Shown here: one piece after another, positions 44,034 to 55,917 of the stretch
Layout of the letters: every line of letters begins with the position of its first letter
Position numbering within the stretch: the first letter of the stretch is position 1
Source: Sporothrix humicola
Lineage: Eukaryota; Ascomycota; Sordariomycetes; Ophiostomatales; Ophiostomataceae
Length of the DNA: 64,000 nt
Assembly: GCA_021396245.1 (NCBI GenBank)
Contig: WNYE01000021.1
Span: 372,001 to 436,000, forward strand
Reading direction: 5' to 3'
Made by a program: the position numbers and the translations under genes
Notes under the pieces: generated by a model
What the model saw: only the letters and a program-made list of their open reading frames with translations
What the model was told of the DNA's origin: nothing
The model's database searches: none

Positions 44034-47000
44034 CACCCCCCCAGTTTGAAAGAACTGTTATACTTGGTATATTGTTAAAGAAATTAACTAAGATAAAACT
44101 AAAATATATAAGTGATAATTTAAATTATTATAGGTATAATTTTTTTGAAGATTTTATGTTTTAGTGGTAGTAAAGCTTTAGTGAAACCGTTTATTTATTA
44201 TTTATTCGTGGGTATATATTAAAAGTGAAAACGTTTTTTTTTTGTTTTTTATTAAAGTTAATGGTTTATAATGTTTATATGTTTTAACTTCGTTGTAATT
44301 GTAGCCGAGTTTTTGTTTAATAAATTAAACGTTTACTCGTTATTATAAAAGTATAAGATAAAGAATTATATTAATATTTTAAGTTTTTAAATGAAGTGAA
44401 TTTAAAAAGTTATTTTTTTTACGGTATTAAATAAAACTAATAACTTAGTTTTAGTCGTTAATATTATTATAATAATTTATTTATTAGTTTTTTAAAAAAT
44501 AAAATATTTAAATAATTTAAATAAAATACTTTAAAAGTTATATTTATCGTCGATATCGTTAACGAAAAATAAATTAAAGTAAAAATATAAGTTAACGGAA
44601 AAATCGTAAATAAAATATAATATTAAGGTTAAAGTATTTTATAAGTATTAAAAAAAACGAGTTAAAACGTTTATATATTATTAAAATAAATTTAATACGT
44701 ATTTAAATAATATATAAACGGCGAAAGAAATGTCCAAACGTAATACGAGAACAAGTTATAATATAATATTAATAATACGTTAATAATTGTTAATAAAGAT
44801 TAAGTCGGTTGTATCGGTGTTCTTTTCGAAGTAAACATTAATAAGTAATAGTGTTAAGATAATAAAATTAAAGATAATCGATTTTGTAATTTTGTTAATA
44901 TATAATGTTTACGACAAGTAGTAACCGTCGTTACGTTTAAAGACTTATATCTTTAAGTATTAATTTATTTCGTTACCCCTCGTAATTTTAAAAGATTATT
45001 TAAGGCGGTTAATAATTTAATTAATAATAAACTTTTTATTTTTTTTAAAAATAATATTAAAGTTATTAATATAAAAGAAAACGATAATTCCGTTAACGCG
45101 GAAAATGTATTATTTTTACTTAAGTTAATTTAAGTTAAAGTTAAGTAACTTAAGTTTAAAAACGAATAAGTTTTATTATAAACGACCGGATTTTAGTAAT
45201 TTATATAATACTTTCTTTAATAAAAAAAATTTTTTTGTTCGGAAACTAAAAGGTTATATTATAAACCGAGGAGTTAGTAATATAACGTTTATGTATGTAT
45301 TAAAAATATTATATTAACGGATAGTTATATTTTCGTATTAAACGATAAATAAAATAATACGTAATAAACGAATAATGAAAGTGGCCGTATACGTATTTTA
45401 AAATATATTTTTAACTTAGTTACTTTTTATAATTAATTTTACTTTAAAAGATTTAAAATAACTATTTTTGTCGATTTTATATATAAACATTTATTTCGAA
45501 TTAATAATTTACTCGCCGTTGGATAAGTTACACTCCTTTTAAAATTATATATTATAGTAGGTTTATAAGTGGTCGAGTATAGTTTATTCCTATTCTAATA
45601 CCAACTAACTACGGCGTACTTTAACGACTATTTTTAAAATTAATAAGAGCTTTAAACGTTAAAGATTCGTAAAATATAAGGTCGGCGAGTGTAAAAAAAA
45701 GAAAAGTATATCCGTAAAATACGTTTAAAAAAACTTATTAATAAGTTAAAAATTACTATAAATAAAAATTAAATTTTTATAATAAAAAATTAAACGTATT
45801 TATCGTAATAACGGATATATTTATTAGTAAGTTATTTAGTATAATACGAAAAATATCGTAACTCGGCGATATATAGTTTAGCTAAACGGAATTAAAGTTA
45901 TAAATAAAGGGCATTAAGGTAACGTTATATTTCGAATATTTGTTAATAACGTTAAAAAAATAAAAATTTTCGTTAAAAACGACGTCGTAATAAATAAAGA
46001 TTTTTCCGTCAACGAAATTTTAAATTTTATAAATATTTAAAAAGTTATACTTAATAAAATAACCGATTTAAGCTCGAAGATTTAACTTATATAACTTACG
46101 CTCGTTACGAAAAATAGTCGTACGTATAGTATATACTTTATAACCGTAATTACGAAAAAAAAAAATATTTAGTTTTTTTTTAAACATTAATGTATAAAGT
46201 GTTTTTTAATAATATACTTTTAATAATGTTTTATTATAAATAAAATATACGGTATAATATATCTCCGGCTATAAAATTTTCGGTAAATTAAAGTAAACGC
46301 GATAAATATAAGTTTTTGTTTTAATAATTTATTTAAAACGTTTTACTCTTTTATTTTGTTAAAATATATAAGGTATTAATCTTTTAACGGTAACGCCTCG
46401 TCGTTCGATTTAGTTTTACACGTTAAGTTTTTATTAAATTATTTCTTAGTTTATTTTAACGACTTAAACGATATAACCAAAACGTTTTTTAATTATCGTA
46501 AATAAATCTTTTAAATATATAATAATAGTTATTGTTTTACGATTAAATAAATAAAAATCTCAACAGTATTTAAAGTACCGGTCAATAACTAATATAAGGT
46601 TAAAGTAACTACTAGATATTTTAAAATTATAAAAGTTAATCGCGAGTTAAATCTTTAAATAAATAAGTTTAACTTACGTCGTTTTCGAAGGTTAACGTTT
46701 AGTTTTAAATAACTTATAAACGTCGTAAATATAATCGAGTTTTGTCGGTCGTAACTTTAAGCTAAATATATAATTAAAGAAATATTGTTAAACTCGAGTA
46801 CTAAAGTGTTTTAGTTTTTTATATTAAATTTTAATAGTAATAGTAATATTACACTTTAAAGTTAACGTTAATAAAGTAACACTAATCTTAATATTAATAT
46901 TTAGTTGTTTAAAAATATAAAGGTTATAAACGCGATTTATAGTTTTTATAAAAGAGTTATAATAAGTTAACACTTTATTAAGAAAGTTATAATCGATATA

Positions 47001-48886
47001 AATATCTTTTATTTTAAAAACTAAAATAATATTTGTGAAAAAGTTTAAAATGTAAAAATAATTTTTAAGTTTAACGGTGTATATTTAATTTAACTTATTA
47101 CGTAAAAGTAAGTAAACGGTACCGACATTAAGAATATTAACGTTATTACCTCTAGTTTTTAAAGAAAGTAAGTCGTTAAAGTTATAAAAATATAAGTTAA
47201 AAAAAATATAACGGTCGTAAAAAACGTATAACGATACTTTAATGTTAATAAAAAAATAATTTTTTAGTGTCGACGGAGAAGTAAAATAAATAAAAAAAAA
47301 TAAAAAAATAAAATTATTGAATCGTATAAAGGTTATAAAATTATAAAAAAAATAAATATCGCCGTACTTTCGAGTAATAATTAAAATAAAAAGTATTAAT
47401 ATATTGTTAGTGGGTATTAAGTGGTACTTTAAATATTTAGGGGGGCTTAAGCGTAGTTATTTAAGTTTAACGACGATAAATTAAGTAAAGTTAATATTAT
47501 TTTTTTTGTCGTCGTTTTATTTTTTATTATTAAACCGTAGTTTAATTTTACCGACTTAAATAAATAAGTTAAATAGTTTGTTATATAATTAACGATTAAT
47601 ATTTCGGTAAATACGCTGGTTACCTTTTTAGTTTTTAAGTCGGTTAAAAGTAAATAAGTATTAATACTTAAAAAGTTTATATTCTTTTTTGTTATATGTA
47701 ATATATATTATTTTACGTTTAAGATTGTTTTATTAAGGTTAATTTTTCGGCTTTGTAAATAATTTTAAGTAAAAACTTAAACTACGTATAAAGTTTATTA
47801 TTTTGAGTAGTTATTATTAAAGTCGAAGATTAACGGTAACTTTCTTAAAAGTGATAATACTTACTGTAATAGTATTTTCGTTAGTTAACGTAAACGTTAA
47901 AAATTAATAAAGTAAAACTTTTTTAATATTATTACGAAGATCTTTTTATTATATAGTGAAAGAGTTAATTAATACGATAGCGTGTTTACGGTAATAATTT
48001 ATCGTATTTATTTAGTTTTCGATTTAATTAACTAAATTAATAAAATATTAGCTTATAAATCGTATAATAGTCTAGTATTTATCGTTAAAGTTACGGGTAA
48101 TATAATTATTATTAATTTAAAGTTAAGTCTTTAAAGTGTTATACTAAATATTAAGAAATTTTAAGCGAAGATTTAATAAGGTAGTTTAAATATAGTTAAA
48201 AACGTTTTTTTTTATTCATTTACGGATAGTTATTTTATTATTTTATTACTTTTTGTATTTACGTTAAGTTTTATTAAATATATTAAGCATAAGTATAAGT
48301 AACTAAAAAAGTTAATTGTTAGTTATTATATATTATTAAACGTTATTATTAATGGTTTTATTAACTAAAATTATTTTTTAATTTATTTATTTAACGACCG
48401 AGTATAAAGTAAAAACGAGTATAAATTTAAAAAAAAATATTATCGTTATAAACGGTTATTTAATAAAAGTAATTCGTTAATTTAAAAAAAACGTAAAAAT
48501 AAAATTATTATTATTTTAAATTTTTAATAAAGATTATAAAATTACTAGTTACCCCCTTTAAAGTTTAATTTTTAATAAAATTTAAAGTAAAATAAAATAT
48601 ACTTAATACGAAAAAAATAAGTGTAAAAAACGAAAATAAAAAAAAAAGTTAAATAATATAAAAATCGAAAATAAAAACGTTAAATAAAAAGTTTAAAGTT
48701 ATCACAGTAGTCGACAAATGTCGTTTACAATGTACAGTGCCACACAGTGTTTATCGAGTCGTATCTACCGGCGCGTTAATACGTATAAGCAAAACGGGTA
48801 TTAAAAGGTAAAGAAAGATAAAAAGTACAAATTTAAAGGGTTTTAGGATGGGTTGGGTCAATCGTTGAAGCAATAAGACTCTTAAT

Positions 48887-49002
48887 TATCAAAAGTGAAG
48901 TTGGTTGATTAGGTCTAAAAGCTGAAGTCTCTGCAAGATGCAGGGGGCAATATGTACTATCTATACACGTGATATCTGGCTTAGTAAGGCAGATATCTGA
49001 CA
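48887..49002 (-). repeat. LTR (inferred 5' LTR)
   Basis: 116 bp. Read on the minus strand it starts TGTCAGATATCTGCC and ends TTTGATA. It is followed directly by the second ATTTC target-site copy at 49003-49007. No clear tRNA primer-binding site was recognised inside it. Confidence 0.92.
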
Positions 49003-49661
49003 ATTTCCTATTCAGGGCGGTTCTTGGGATGAGTGACAGCCAACAAGTGCGCTTTCTTGCGCGTGCTTGCGCTGTTAGTTGCTGGCGGGTAGCTGCGGGG
49101 AAGCGGGGAATGGTCCAGGTCCCAGGCTCAGGGCGACTGTAAAATGCACCGTCAGTTTTAGGCGATTTCTGCGGCAAAGGTCCATGGCCTCTCACACGAC
49201 TCGCCCACACAAGACATGTCCGGTACACCAAAGCCTTTTTTGCCGACACAAGACGACAGGACCCCTACTTTTTCTTTTTCTTTTTCTTTTTCCCTTCTTA
49301 TTTTTCGGACTATTTCTTCTTCTTTCCCATGTGGCTGCAGAAGGATGCATCTACTGCAGACGGTCATCTGGGCATCGTGTGACCGACATTAGGGTTGTTT
49401 GAAATGCAACATGCAGGACACCAAGACAATAAGCAATAGCTTTTGAGACTGACGAGGCCGGCGGAGATGCAGAGATGTTACGGGGAGCACTGTGTTCATG
49501 AATGTGGTTGGTTGGCACTCTTCTATCCAATGTTGTGCAGTGCCATCGTGATCCAACGTCAACACCTTCTTGCCTTACCCACCATCTCATTAATATCGCG
49601 AAAAAAAGCCGACAGTTGATGTCAAGCCCGTCCTTTTCCCTTTTCTCAAAACCAGATCCCC
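49003..49661. other. Intergenic region between retrotransposon and oxygenase gene
   Basis: Normal-composition DNA with a CTTTTT-type pyrimidine repeat at about 49267-49300. The 138-codon minus frame starting near 49249 runs into the LTR and is not credible. It holds the 3' flank of the oxygenase gene. Confidence 0.5.
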
Positions 49662-50968
49662 TTAAGAACTGGCCTGTGGTCTAGGAACGGTCCGAGCCAA
49701 ATTCATGCGCTCGTCTCGCCACTGCAAAACTGTTAGAGGAGCGATTCTGGGGGAAAATCGAGTAAGGATGATTTCGGCTCACCTTTCCACATGATATCGG
49801 CGCATACTTGGCCGGGTGTGCCTCGTCGATGCATGTCGGCACCACGGCACACTCAGCGTCGTAGTTGAAGCCGAAGAAAAAGGGCATCGAGTAGCGCGAG
49901 CCCGACTGGCGGTTGTAGACGCGATGCACAGTCGATCGGAAACGGTCGTTGGACAGGCGCTGCAAGAAATCGGCAATATTGACGACGAGAGTGCCCTCAT
50001 GCGGTGTGGCACCGACCCATTCATAGACGGGGTCACTGCTGTCCCCTTCTTTGTTGTCGCCTCCGCCCTTTTGTGGGAGAAGCACCTCGAGACCGCCGCT
50101 CTCATCTTGCCAGAGAAGTGTGAAGCACTGCATGTCTGTGTGCGAGCCGATACCGACGTCGATATCCCTCTTCTCTTCTTCCTTCTTCTTCTTGACTTCC
50201 TCTTCGGGCGTCCCAGGATAGCAGATAAATAGTCCATCCGAGCCCGGATACGTCGTGATGTCGTCAAAGTACTCTTCAGGCAGCTCGAGAGCGAGTGCAA
50301 ACAGGCGAACAAGGCCTCGAGACAGCCCTAGACAGCTCTGCCACCAGGCGATTGTGGCCTCGTTGAAGCCCGTGAGCCCCTTTGTCTTTTCTTCCCAGGT
50401 CCATGAACTGCCTGGTGCCCTTGTTTGGTCGATATCTTGTTTGCCCTGGTGCAGGGGATCGTATTCGGTCAGATAGCGGAAGTTAAAGCCTTCCTTGAGG
50501 TCTGGGTACATTAGTAGCAGTTCATAATGGCATTCTAAAAGACTGCTTACCCTTCGTCTCGGATTTGTTGATGAAGCTACTGTATATCGGCGAGTAGCCG
50601 TTGCCTAGCGGATCACTGCGCGAGTGCACCTTCATCTTCTCGTCCAGCGGCTGCTCAAAGAAGCGTTTCACCTGTTTGACAGTCTCGTCCGTCACTTTGT
50701 CGGGAATGCCGTGGTTGGCGACATAGAAGAAGCCCGCGCCCGTCGCGGCTTTCCGGATAGCGGCAGCGATGCGCTTCTTTGCCTCATCAGGCGACCCGCG
50801 CGAGCTTGGGTCTGCCGTGCTGCGCGAGTTGTAGAACCACATGTCCTCGAGATCAATGATGGGAATCTCGTCTGCCGTGGCCGGGCGCGTCGGCGCCGTC
50901 GATACACGGCGGTACTCATGGCCCGCAAGCGTGTTGAGCTGGACTCGTGTGTATTCGGGTGTAGCCAT
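49662..50968 (-). CDS. 2OG-Fe(II) oxygenase (isopenicillin-N-synthase-like)
   Basis: Exons 50551-50968, 49783-50501 and 49662-49721; introns 49 nt (50502-50550) and 61 nt (49722-49782); 398 residues. The N-terminal DIOX_N part (IPIIDLEDMWF, GFFYVANHGIP) and the jelly-roll core are clear. Iron ligands are H260 and D262 in SHTDMQCF and H332 in STVHRVYN; R342-x-S344 in SRYSMPF binds 2-oxoglutarate. The last intron matters: reading through it gives a spurious tail, while splicing gives ISCGKWRDERMNLART, the usual family end, then TAA at 49662. Such enzymes hydroxylate or desaturate small molecules, and in fungi are common in secondary metabolism. It is downstream of the SDR gene on the same strand (447 bp apart), so a shared pathway is possible but unproven. 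Confidence 0.86.
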
Positions 50969-51415
50969 TGTATAGTGCTCCTCAGTTTGTAAATGCACCC
51001 GACAAATGGCAGTTGTGGTGTTAATGATGACTCTTTTACCTGGTAGAGGGGCTGCACAAGGCTGGACTAAAATGCCGTGATCTGCACCTGCCTATTTGGA
51101 CAGCCCGATAAATATGCACGTCGTCAGCAAATGAGCGACAGTCTTGTGTAATCAACATTTACATCATTTTTTATGTAGGTAAATTGAAGGATAAAGAAAA
51201 ATTTACTAATATTTTTATTTTAAAAAATTTGCCAAAGTTTGTGATTTACTAGCATATTCATCTTATTTTTTTATCGATTTGTTATTCTGTAAGTGGTCTG
51301 AATAGATCAGACCAGATGGACTAAGAAGCAAGATGGTGTAAATTAAATATTTGAAAAGAAACCAGTAATATTCAATTCAAAAATATGTGCACACAAGTTT
51401 CGACGACATTGACAT
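50969..51415. other. Short intergenic region
   Basis: A/T-rich spacer between two minus-strand genes; promoter of the oxygenase gene and 3' UTR of the SDR. Nothing else was seen. Confidence 0.5.
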
Positions 51416-52450
51416 CTAAAAATCCTCTGGCAGCCCGACCAGCTTGAGACTCTTTGTCCACAGCGCCTCCTCCTTGACCGGATCGAAAGCCCACGGTGCA
51501 TAGCCGTAGTCGATGTTTCCAGCGCCAATCTCGTCGTGGTCGGCGGGAAGTCCGGGTGCCTCTGCACAGCAGTCGAGGTAAATGCCACCCTTGCCTTCGA
51601 GCTCACGGGCCACGGCGGCAAAGATCGTGGTGGCCGCACCCTGCTCGGGGCTCTTCATGTAGTTGGCCATGCCCGGTCTCTGGAGCTGCATCTCTATATA
51701 TTCTTCGACATGGCGCTGCAGCGGCGTGCGGATGCCCCCAGGCATAAGGCTGTAGCCGTGGATCGTTTTTGATGCGCCATAACCATACTTGCGGTCGATG
51801 GCGTTGGCCATGTAGATGTTGGCCACCTTGGACGCAGCATAGCCTTGCGGTGGCGTGTAAGCACCCTCTTTGGCGAGCTGCAGGTCGTCAAGATCGAGCT
51901 GGCCCCAGCGATGGCCGGAGCTGGCGACGTTGACAACGCGGCTGGCAAATTCGGGTGTGGATCCGGCCTCCAGACGGTCGCGGAGCAGACAAAAGAGGTA
52001 AAAGTGGGCAAAGTGGTTGGTGCCAATCTGCATCTCGAAGCCATCTTTGGTTTCGGTGCGGGTGGGGACCATCATGACGCCGGCGTTGTTGACGAGGAGG
52101 TTGATAGCAGGCTCACGGCTGCGGATCTCATCAGCGGCTGCCTTGACGGTAGCAAGGTCCGTATGGTCCATGAAGAGCACATGGACACGGCCACTGCCCA
52201 ACAGAGCCGGACCCAAGGCCTCTTTGGCCTTGTTGACATCACGGGCCGTGCAGTAGAGACTGGCGCCGGTGGCCAACAGGGCCTCAGCCGTCGGAGGACC
52301 AATGCCAGACGAACAGCCCGTGATCACAGCAACCTTACCGACGAGGTCGTTCTCACGTTTCTCATCACGGATGATGTCGAGAGCGGTGGGACGAGCATCG
52401 CCAGGGCCTCTGAGGTTGGCCAGGACATGGGCAGCTGCGTAGCGAGACAT
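51416..52450 (-). CDS. Short-chain dehydrogenase/reductase
   Basis: Single exon, 344 residues, ATG at 52450 (MSRYAAAHVL). It has a Rossmann-fold NAD(P)-dependent oxidoreductase of the classical/retinol-dehydrogenase-like SDR type. Visible motifs are the nucleotide-binding TGCSSGIG (44-51), NNAG (121-124), catalytic Ser in VNVASSGHRWG (S177/S178), and the YAASK active site (Y204, K208). After GIG it has PPTAEAL where many relatives have a Thr/Glu pair, a mild oddity. The N-terminal 35 residues before the fold and the C-terminal lid (YGYAPWAFDPVKEEALW) are like other fungal RDH-type SDRs. The substrate is unknown; its neighbour is the 2OG oxygenase. Confidence 0.9.
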   Translation of the reverse strand: MSRYAAAHVLANLRGPGDARPTALDIIRDEKRENDLVGKVAVITGCSSGIGPPTAEALLATGASLYCTARDVNKAKEALGPALLGSGRVHVLFMDHTDLATVKAAADEIRSREPAINLLVNNAGVMMVPTRTETKDGFEMQIGTNHFAHFYLFCLLRDRLEAGSTPEFASRVVNVASSGHRWGQLDLDDLQLAKEGAYTPPQGYAASKVANIYMANAIDRKYGYGASKTIHGYSLMPGGIRTPLQRHVEEYIEMQLQRPGMANYMKSPEQGAATTIFAAVARELEGKGGIYLDCCAEAPGLPADHDEIGAGNIDYGYAPWAFDPVKEEALWTKSLKLVGLPEDF

Positions 52451-54032
52451 GTTGAAGGGGAGAAGAGGAGGAAGATAAATATATAAGAAAGATGTAGTGC
52501 TTGATGATGGTATAAGCCTTGGAGACTGGAGGGTAATTGATGAGATAAATCCTCAGTCCAAGGACGCCCTTTTATATTTGGGAGCCATCTTGATCTGTTA
52601 GGGGATGGCTACCTCGACAGCGAGAAGAGCAAGCAAGCCCATGGAAGACTCGGCCACTTTGACTGGGCCTGTCCGTTTTCGTATATTAGGTACGACGGCA
52701 CGTACGATGTATGTTAGTCGCCGGAGACATTAAGAAGATTGCTGATCGAGACTGGGTCGTCATAGAGGGATGGATAGTGACGAGTAACCTCACAGGACCA
52801 AACTATGCTAGAGCCTACAGCTACTATGGCTCTGCCAAGTGAGTATCTACGTCAATCATCAAGGAAAGAGCGCTCTTTCTCAGACTAGGTGATGTCCACA
52901 ATAGGCAAGAAACAGGGGTATACGGTATAAGTGGAAGCGAGGGTGAAGTATCATGTACATATTGATGGAAGGAGCGACTAACACAAGGACCCCCTCTGGC
53001 AGGTACCTGCGTCTTCCTGCCGTGAACTCCCCCAAACCTTGCCAAGATTAGCTTTTACATAGGCGGGGGACTGCTCCTTCCCAATTGACAGCAAACGCGC
53101 ATATCAGATGTACGTTTTAAGTGGTTCTTTGCGTAAAAATGTGAAGGTGCTGACAATTTGATGTTGTTTTTGGCAAGAAGCAGGTATTAAGGGTAGTTTT
53201 GGGATTTGAATCATAACGCATCTCTTTCAGCCGTTTCCCGGGGTTTACAGCGGGTGGCCCGGGCGTCTTGCATTAGTTTCTGCGCTGTCGGGAACGAATC
53301 AGTGGCGGCCCAGCGAGAGCCAGCATACAAAGAAGCCTGGCCCACCGCGCTGCAGCTTTTTGGAGAATCTGGACTTAACTGACCTCGAGACAGGATAAAT
53401 CCGACCAGAAGTCTTTCTCCATGGCAATATAGAAAAAAAAGGAGATGAAAATGGTACACATTTTATGGAGTCGACCGAGACCATGGCGTCAGCAAGATCT
53501 GCTCAGGTAGTAGGCATTCTCCAAGAAAAAATGTGTCCGAAGGACCAAGATCTGGTTTGTCACGGACGAGAGGATACAGAGACTGTGCAAGTGATGGTAT
53601 TTCTGCTAAAGCTATTATAGTACAGAGTAGATGAAGTAGGAAATCGTAGAAAGATGTGGCTCCAGGAAGTGTCTGGTGAAAAAGACAAAGTCCGAGCAGG
53701 CACCGAAGAACGCCGAGAAACTGTCATGAGATAAACAGTGGTGATAACAATGAGAATCCGTAAAAAAAGAAAGTGAAATCAACGACAATAATGAAAAAGA
53801 AAAAAAAAAGAAGATGCGAATGAAAATGGAAGAAAGATGAGAAGCATAAACTGAAAACGCGTAATGGGTCATGTCCTTTCCGTGGCGTCGTTATGAGAGA
53901 CCCGGTCTCTCGGCCTTTTGGTCCTTTTGCATTTCGGTATTTCGGTATTCCTCGGTATGTCGTAATGGCCAAACGCCGACCGGCCGACGAGGCGACCAAC
54001 TAGACGGCCGACTGCTCAGTGGAAGACTGTAA
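52451..54032. other. Intergenic region (1.6 kb)
   Basis: Promoter side of the SDR gene and 3' flank of the adenylate-kinase gene. Frames of 60-90 codons are open on the minus strand, but none is convincing. An A/G-rich tract lies at about 53740-53860. Confidence 0.5.
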
Positions 54033-55020
54033 TCAGCAGTCGTCGCCCGTGCAGAACCGGCGCTCAAACTCGGCCATGAGCTTGGGCGTGATCTCGTCGC
54101 TGCTCATGCCCTCAACCTCCCAGAGGACACCCTGCCGTGCGTAATGGTCGAGCAGAGGGGCGCTTGTCTCCTCAAACTTTTCGAACCGTGCGCGGTACAC
54201 AGCCTCGCTGTCGTCGGCGCGGCGCACGAGGGGCTCGCCCGTCACGTCGTCGCGGCCGGCGACCTTGGGTGCATTAAATGTCTCGTTGTAGACGCGGCCC
54301 GAGGGCTCGTGGACCCAGCGACCACCAATGCGAGCCAGGATGACGGAGAAGGGCGTCTTGAGTGACACAACAAGGTTGATGGGGACAATGGCGTCGAGCT
54401 GGGCTGCCTGGACGGCCGTGCGAGGGAAACCGTCGAGCAAGAAGGAGGCGGAGGGGTCGTTGGAGAGGCCGGTGGTGGAGCCGCTGTCTGTAGCACCCGT
54501 TGTCTGGCTCGAAGAAGATTGTGAGAGGAACGCCGCGACGCCGGCCTCGGACTCGGCGGCAGATTCGGGGTTTGCGTCGCCGGAGAGCCCTGCTGAGGCA
54601 AGCGTCATGATGGGCGGGCGGCCATTGTGGGTGAGCCAGCCGCGGGTGCTGAGCTCGTTGCGGATCAGGCGCAGGATGAGGTCGTCGGGTACGAGGCCGC
54701 CGGCCTTGATTGTGCTCTCGACCTTGATGCCTGTGGGGCGCAAAAAAAAAGAACATTGTTAGCTGAGGCCGAGGTTCGGACAAGGGTGGGCTGATGACAA
54801 AGGAGCAGAAGCATGAAAGCACGGGAAGCTGCGCAAGGAAGGAAAAACAACAAAAAGGCGTACCTAGAGGCGTCCGAGTCTTGACATTGTGACGGAGAAG
54901 GTCGCCAGAGCTCAGATGGGCGAGCTGAGGGAAGCGGCCGAGGAGGCGCTCGGACTGGGTGCCCTTGCCCACGCCTGGCGCGCCGATGAGGATGACACGG
55001 GCGGCTTTCCGGATGCGCAT
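54033..55020 (-). CDS. ADK2: Adenylate kinase, GTP:AMP phosphotransferase type (mitochondrial)
   Basis: Exons 54864-55020 and 54033-54730; intron 54731-54863 is 133 nt (GTACGC, branch CAGCTAAC, CCACAG); 284 residues. The P-loop GAPGVGKGT (14-22), the NMP-binding SSGDLLRHNV, the core LLDGFPRT and the LID segment GRWVHEPSGRVYN identify an AK of the long (LID-containing) type. The LID lacks the four-Cys zinc site, as in eukaryotic AK2/AK3. The short basic N-terminus MRIRKAARV fits a minimal matrix signal, and yeast Adk2 is the matrix GTP:AMP enzyme. Odd is a Ser/Ala/Thr-rich insertion of about 65 residues (about 84-148) between the NMP domain and DGFPRT. It is divergent from the PhyH gene. Confidence 0.85.
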
Positions 55021-55917
55021 TTGTTCTGTCGCGCGGGTGTGAAAAGAGGGTGATAGAAAAGAGAGAAAAAGAAAAGAATATACAAAATACAAAATGAGAG
55101 AACGATAAAAAGGAAGAGGGAGGAAGAAGAAAATAAAAAGGAAAGAACAGGGGTATAAGCCAAAAAATCGTAGGACTGGAAGGAGTGAAATCGGAGCGGC
55201 AGGAGATCCCCAACGAAATAAGTTCGTCGAGTCGAGGCAAGAGTAAGAAAGCGGGGGGCCGAGTACAGCTTTAAGCTGCTGCAGGGGTGGTGCCTTCCCT
55301 TCTTCCTCATATAAAATCGTGTTAAGGAAGGCGGAGGAATGACAATTGGCGCCTGTTGGGTGGTTCAGGTTCACATGGGCGCACATGCCGCGCGGGCGAC
55401 AGTTGACGGCGCGCGCTACTTGGGGTCGGTCTTGCCTCTCAACCATGTGCTTTTTCGTGCCTTTTCGTGCTTTTCGCCTGTCGCGCCTTCTGGTTTTCTT
55501 CGTTCCTTCCCTCCATGCGGTTTAGCTCAACCCCTAAACCGCACCAGCAGGAGCGAACAGGAACACAGCGCAAATGTGTCGTACTTTCGGCGCCTTCCCT
55601 TTCGCCCAGAAGGCCCCAAAGCTCTGGCCAAACGGCGGCATCTGTCGGCCATGCGGGGTGGTGGATCCTTTTTACATGCCACGATTTTGGCCCGATAAGA
55701 GCTTCAGAGTGACAAGCAAGCAGCAAACGTGGGTGGGCACGATCCATGATTGCACGCCGGCCAATGCTTCGCGTGTTTCGCTTGTTTTTGCCTGTGTTGA
55801 CACTTGTGACGATTCACCTGGTTCCGATTCCTATTTCCCGTTGGTGATTCCGGTCACGTCATACTACCAAATATCTTGCCAAAATAACCACAAAAACCAC
55901 ACAAAGCACAAAACATC
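55021..55917. promoter_or_regulatory. Bidirectional promoter region of the adenylate-kinase and PhyH genes
   Basis: 897-bp spacer upstream of two divergent genes. The adenylate-kinase leader is T/C-rich on its own strand; the other side ends in a CAAAACA-rich leader. No distinct factor site was identified. Confidence 0.5.

Larger units (their letters stand above)
43918..49002 (-). mobile_element. RIP-mutated LTR retrotransposon (5085 bp)
   Basis: A complete but dead element. It is bounded by 116-bp direct LTRs (43918-44033 and 48887-49002) and by a perfect 5-bp target-site duplication ATTTC (43913-43917 and 49003-49007). The internal region is extremely A/T-rich and has stops in all frames. 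C before A and G after T are almost absent, whereas C before G is common, as expected when RIP changes CpA to TpA on both strands. Orientation is inferred as minus: on that strand a G-rich polypurine run (GGGGGGGTG) directly precedes the left LTR, as at a 3' LTR. Superfamily (Copia or Gypsy) cannot be settled because no domain is readable. Confidence 0.92.
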
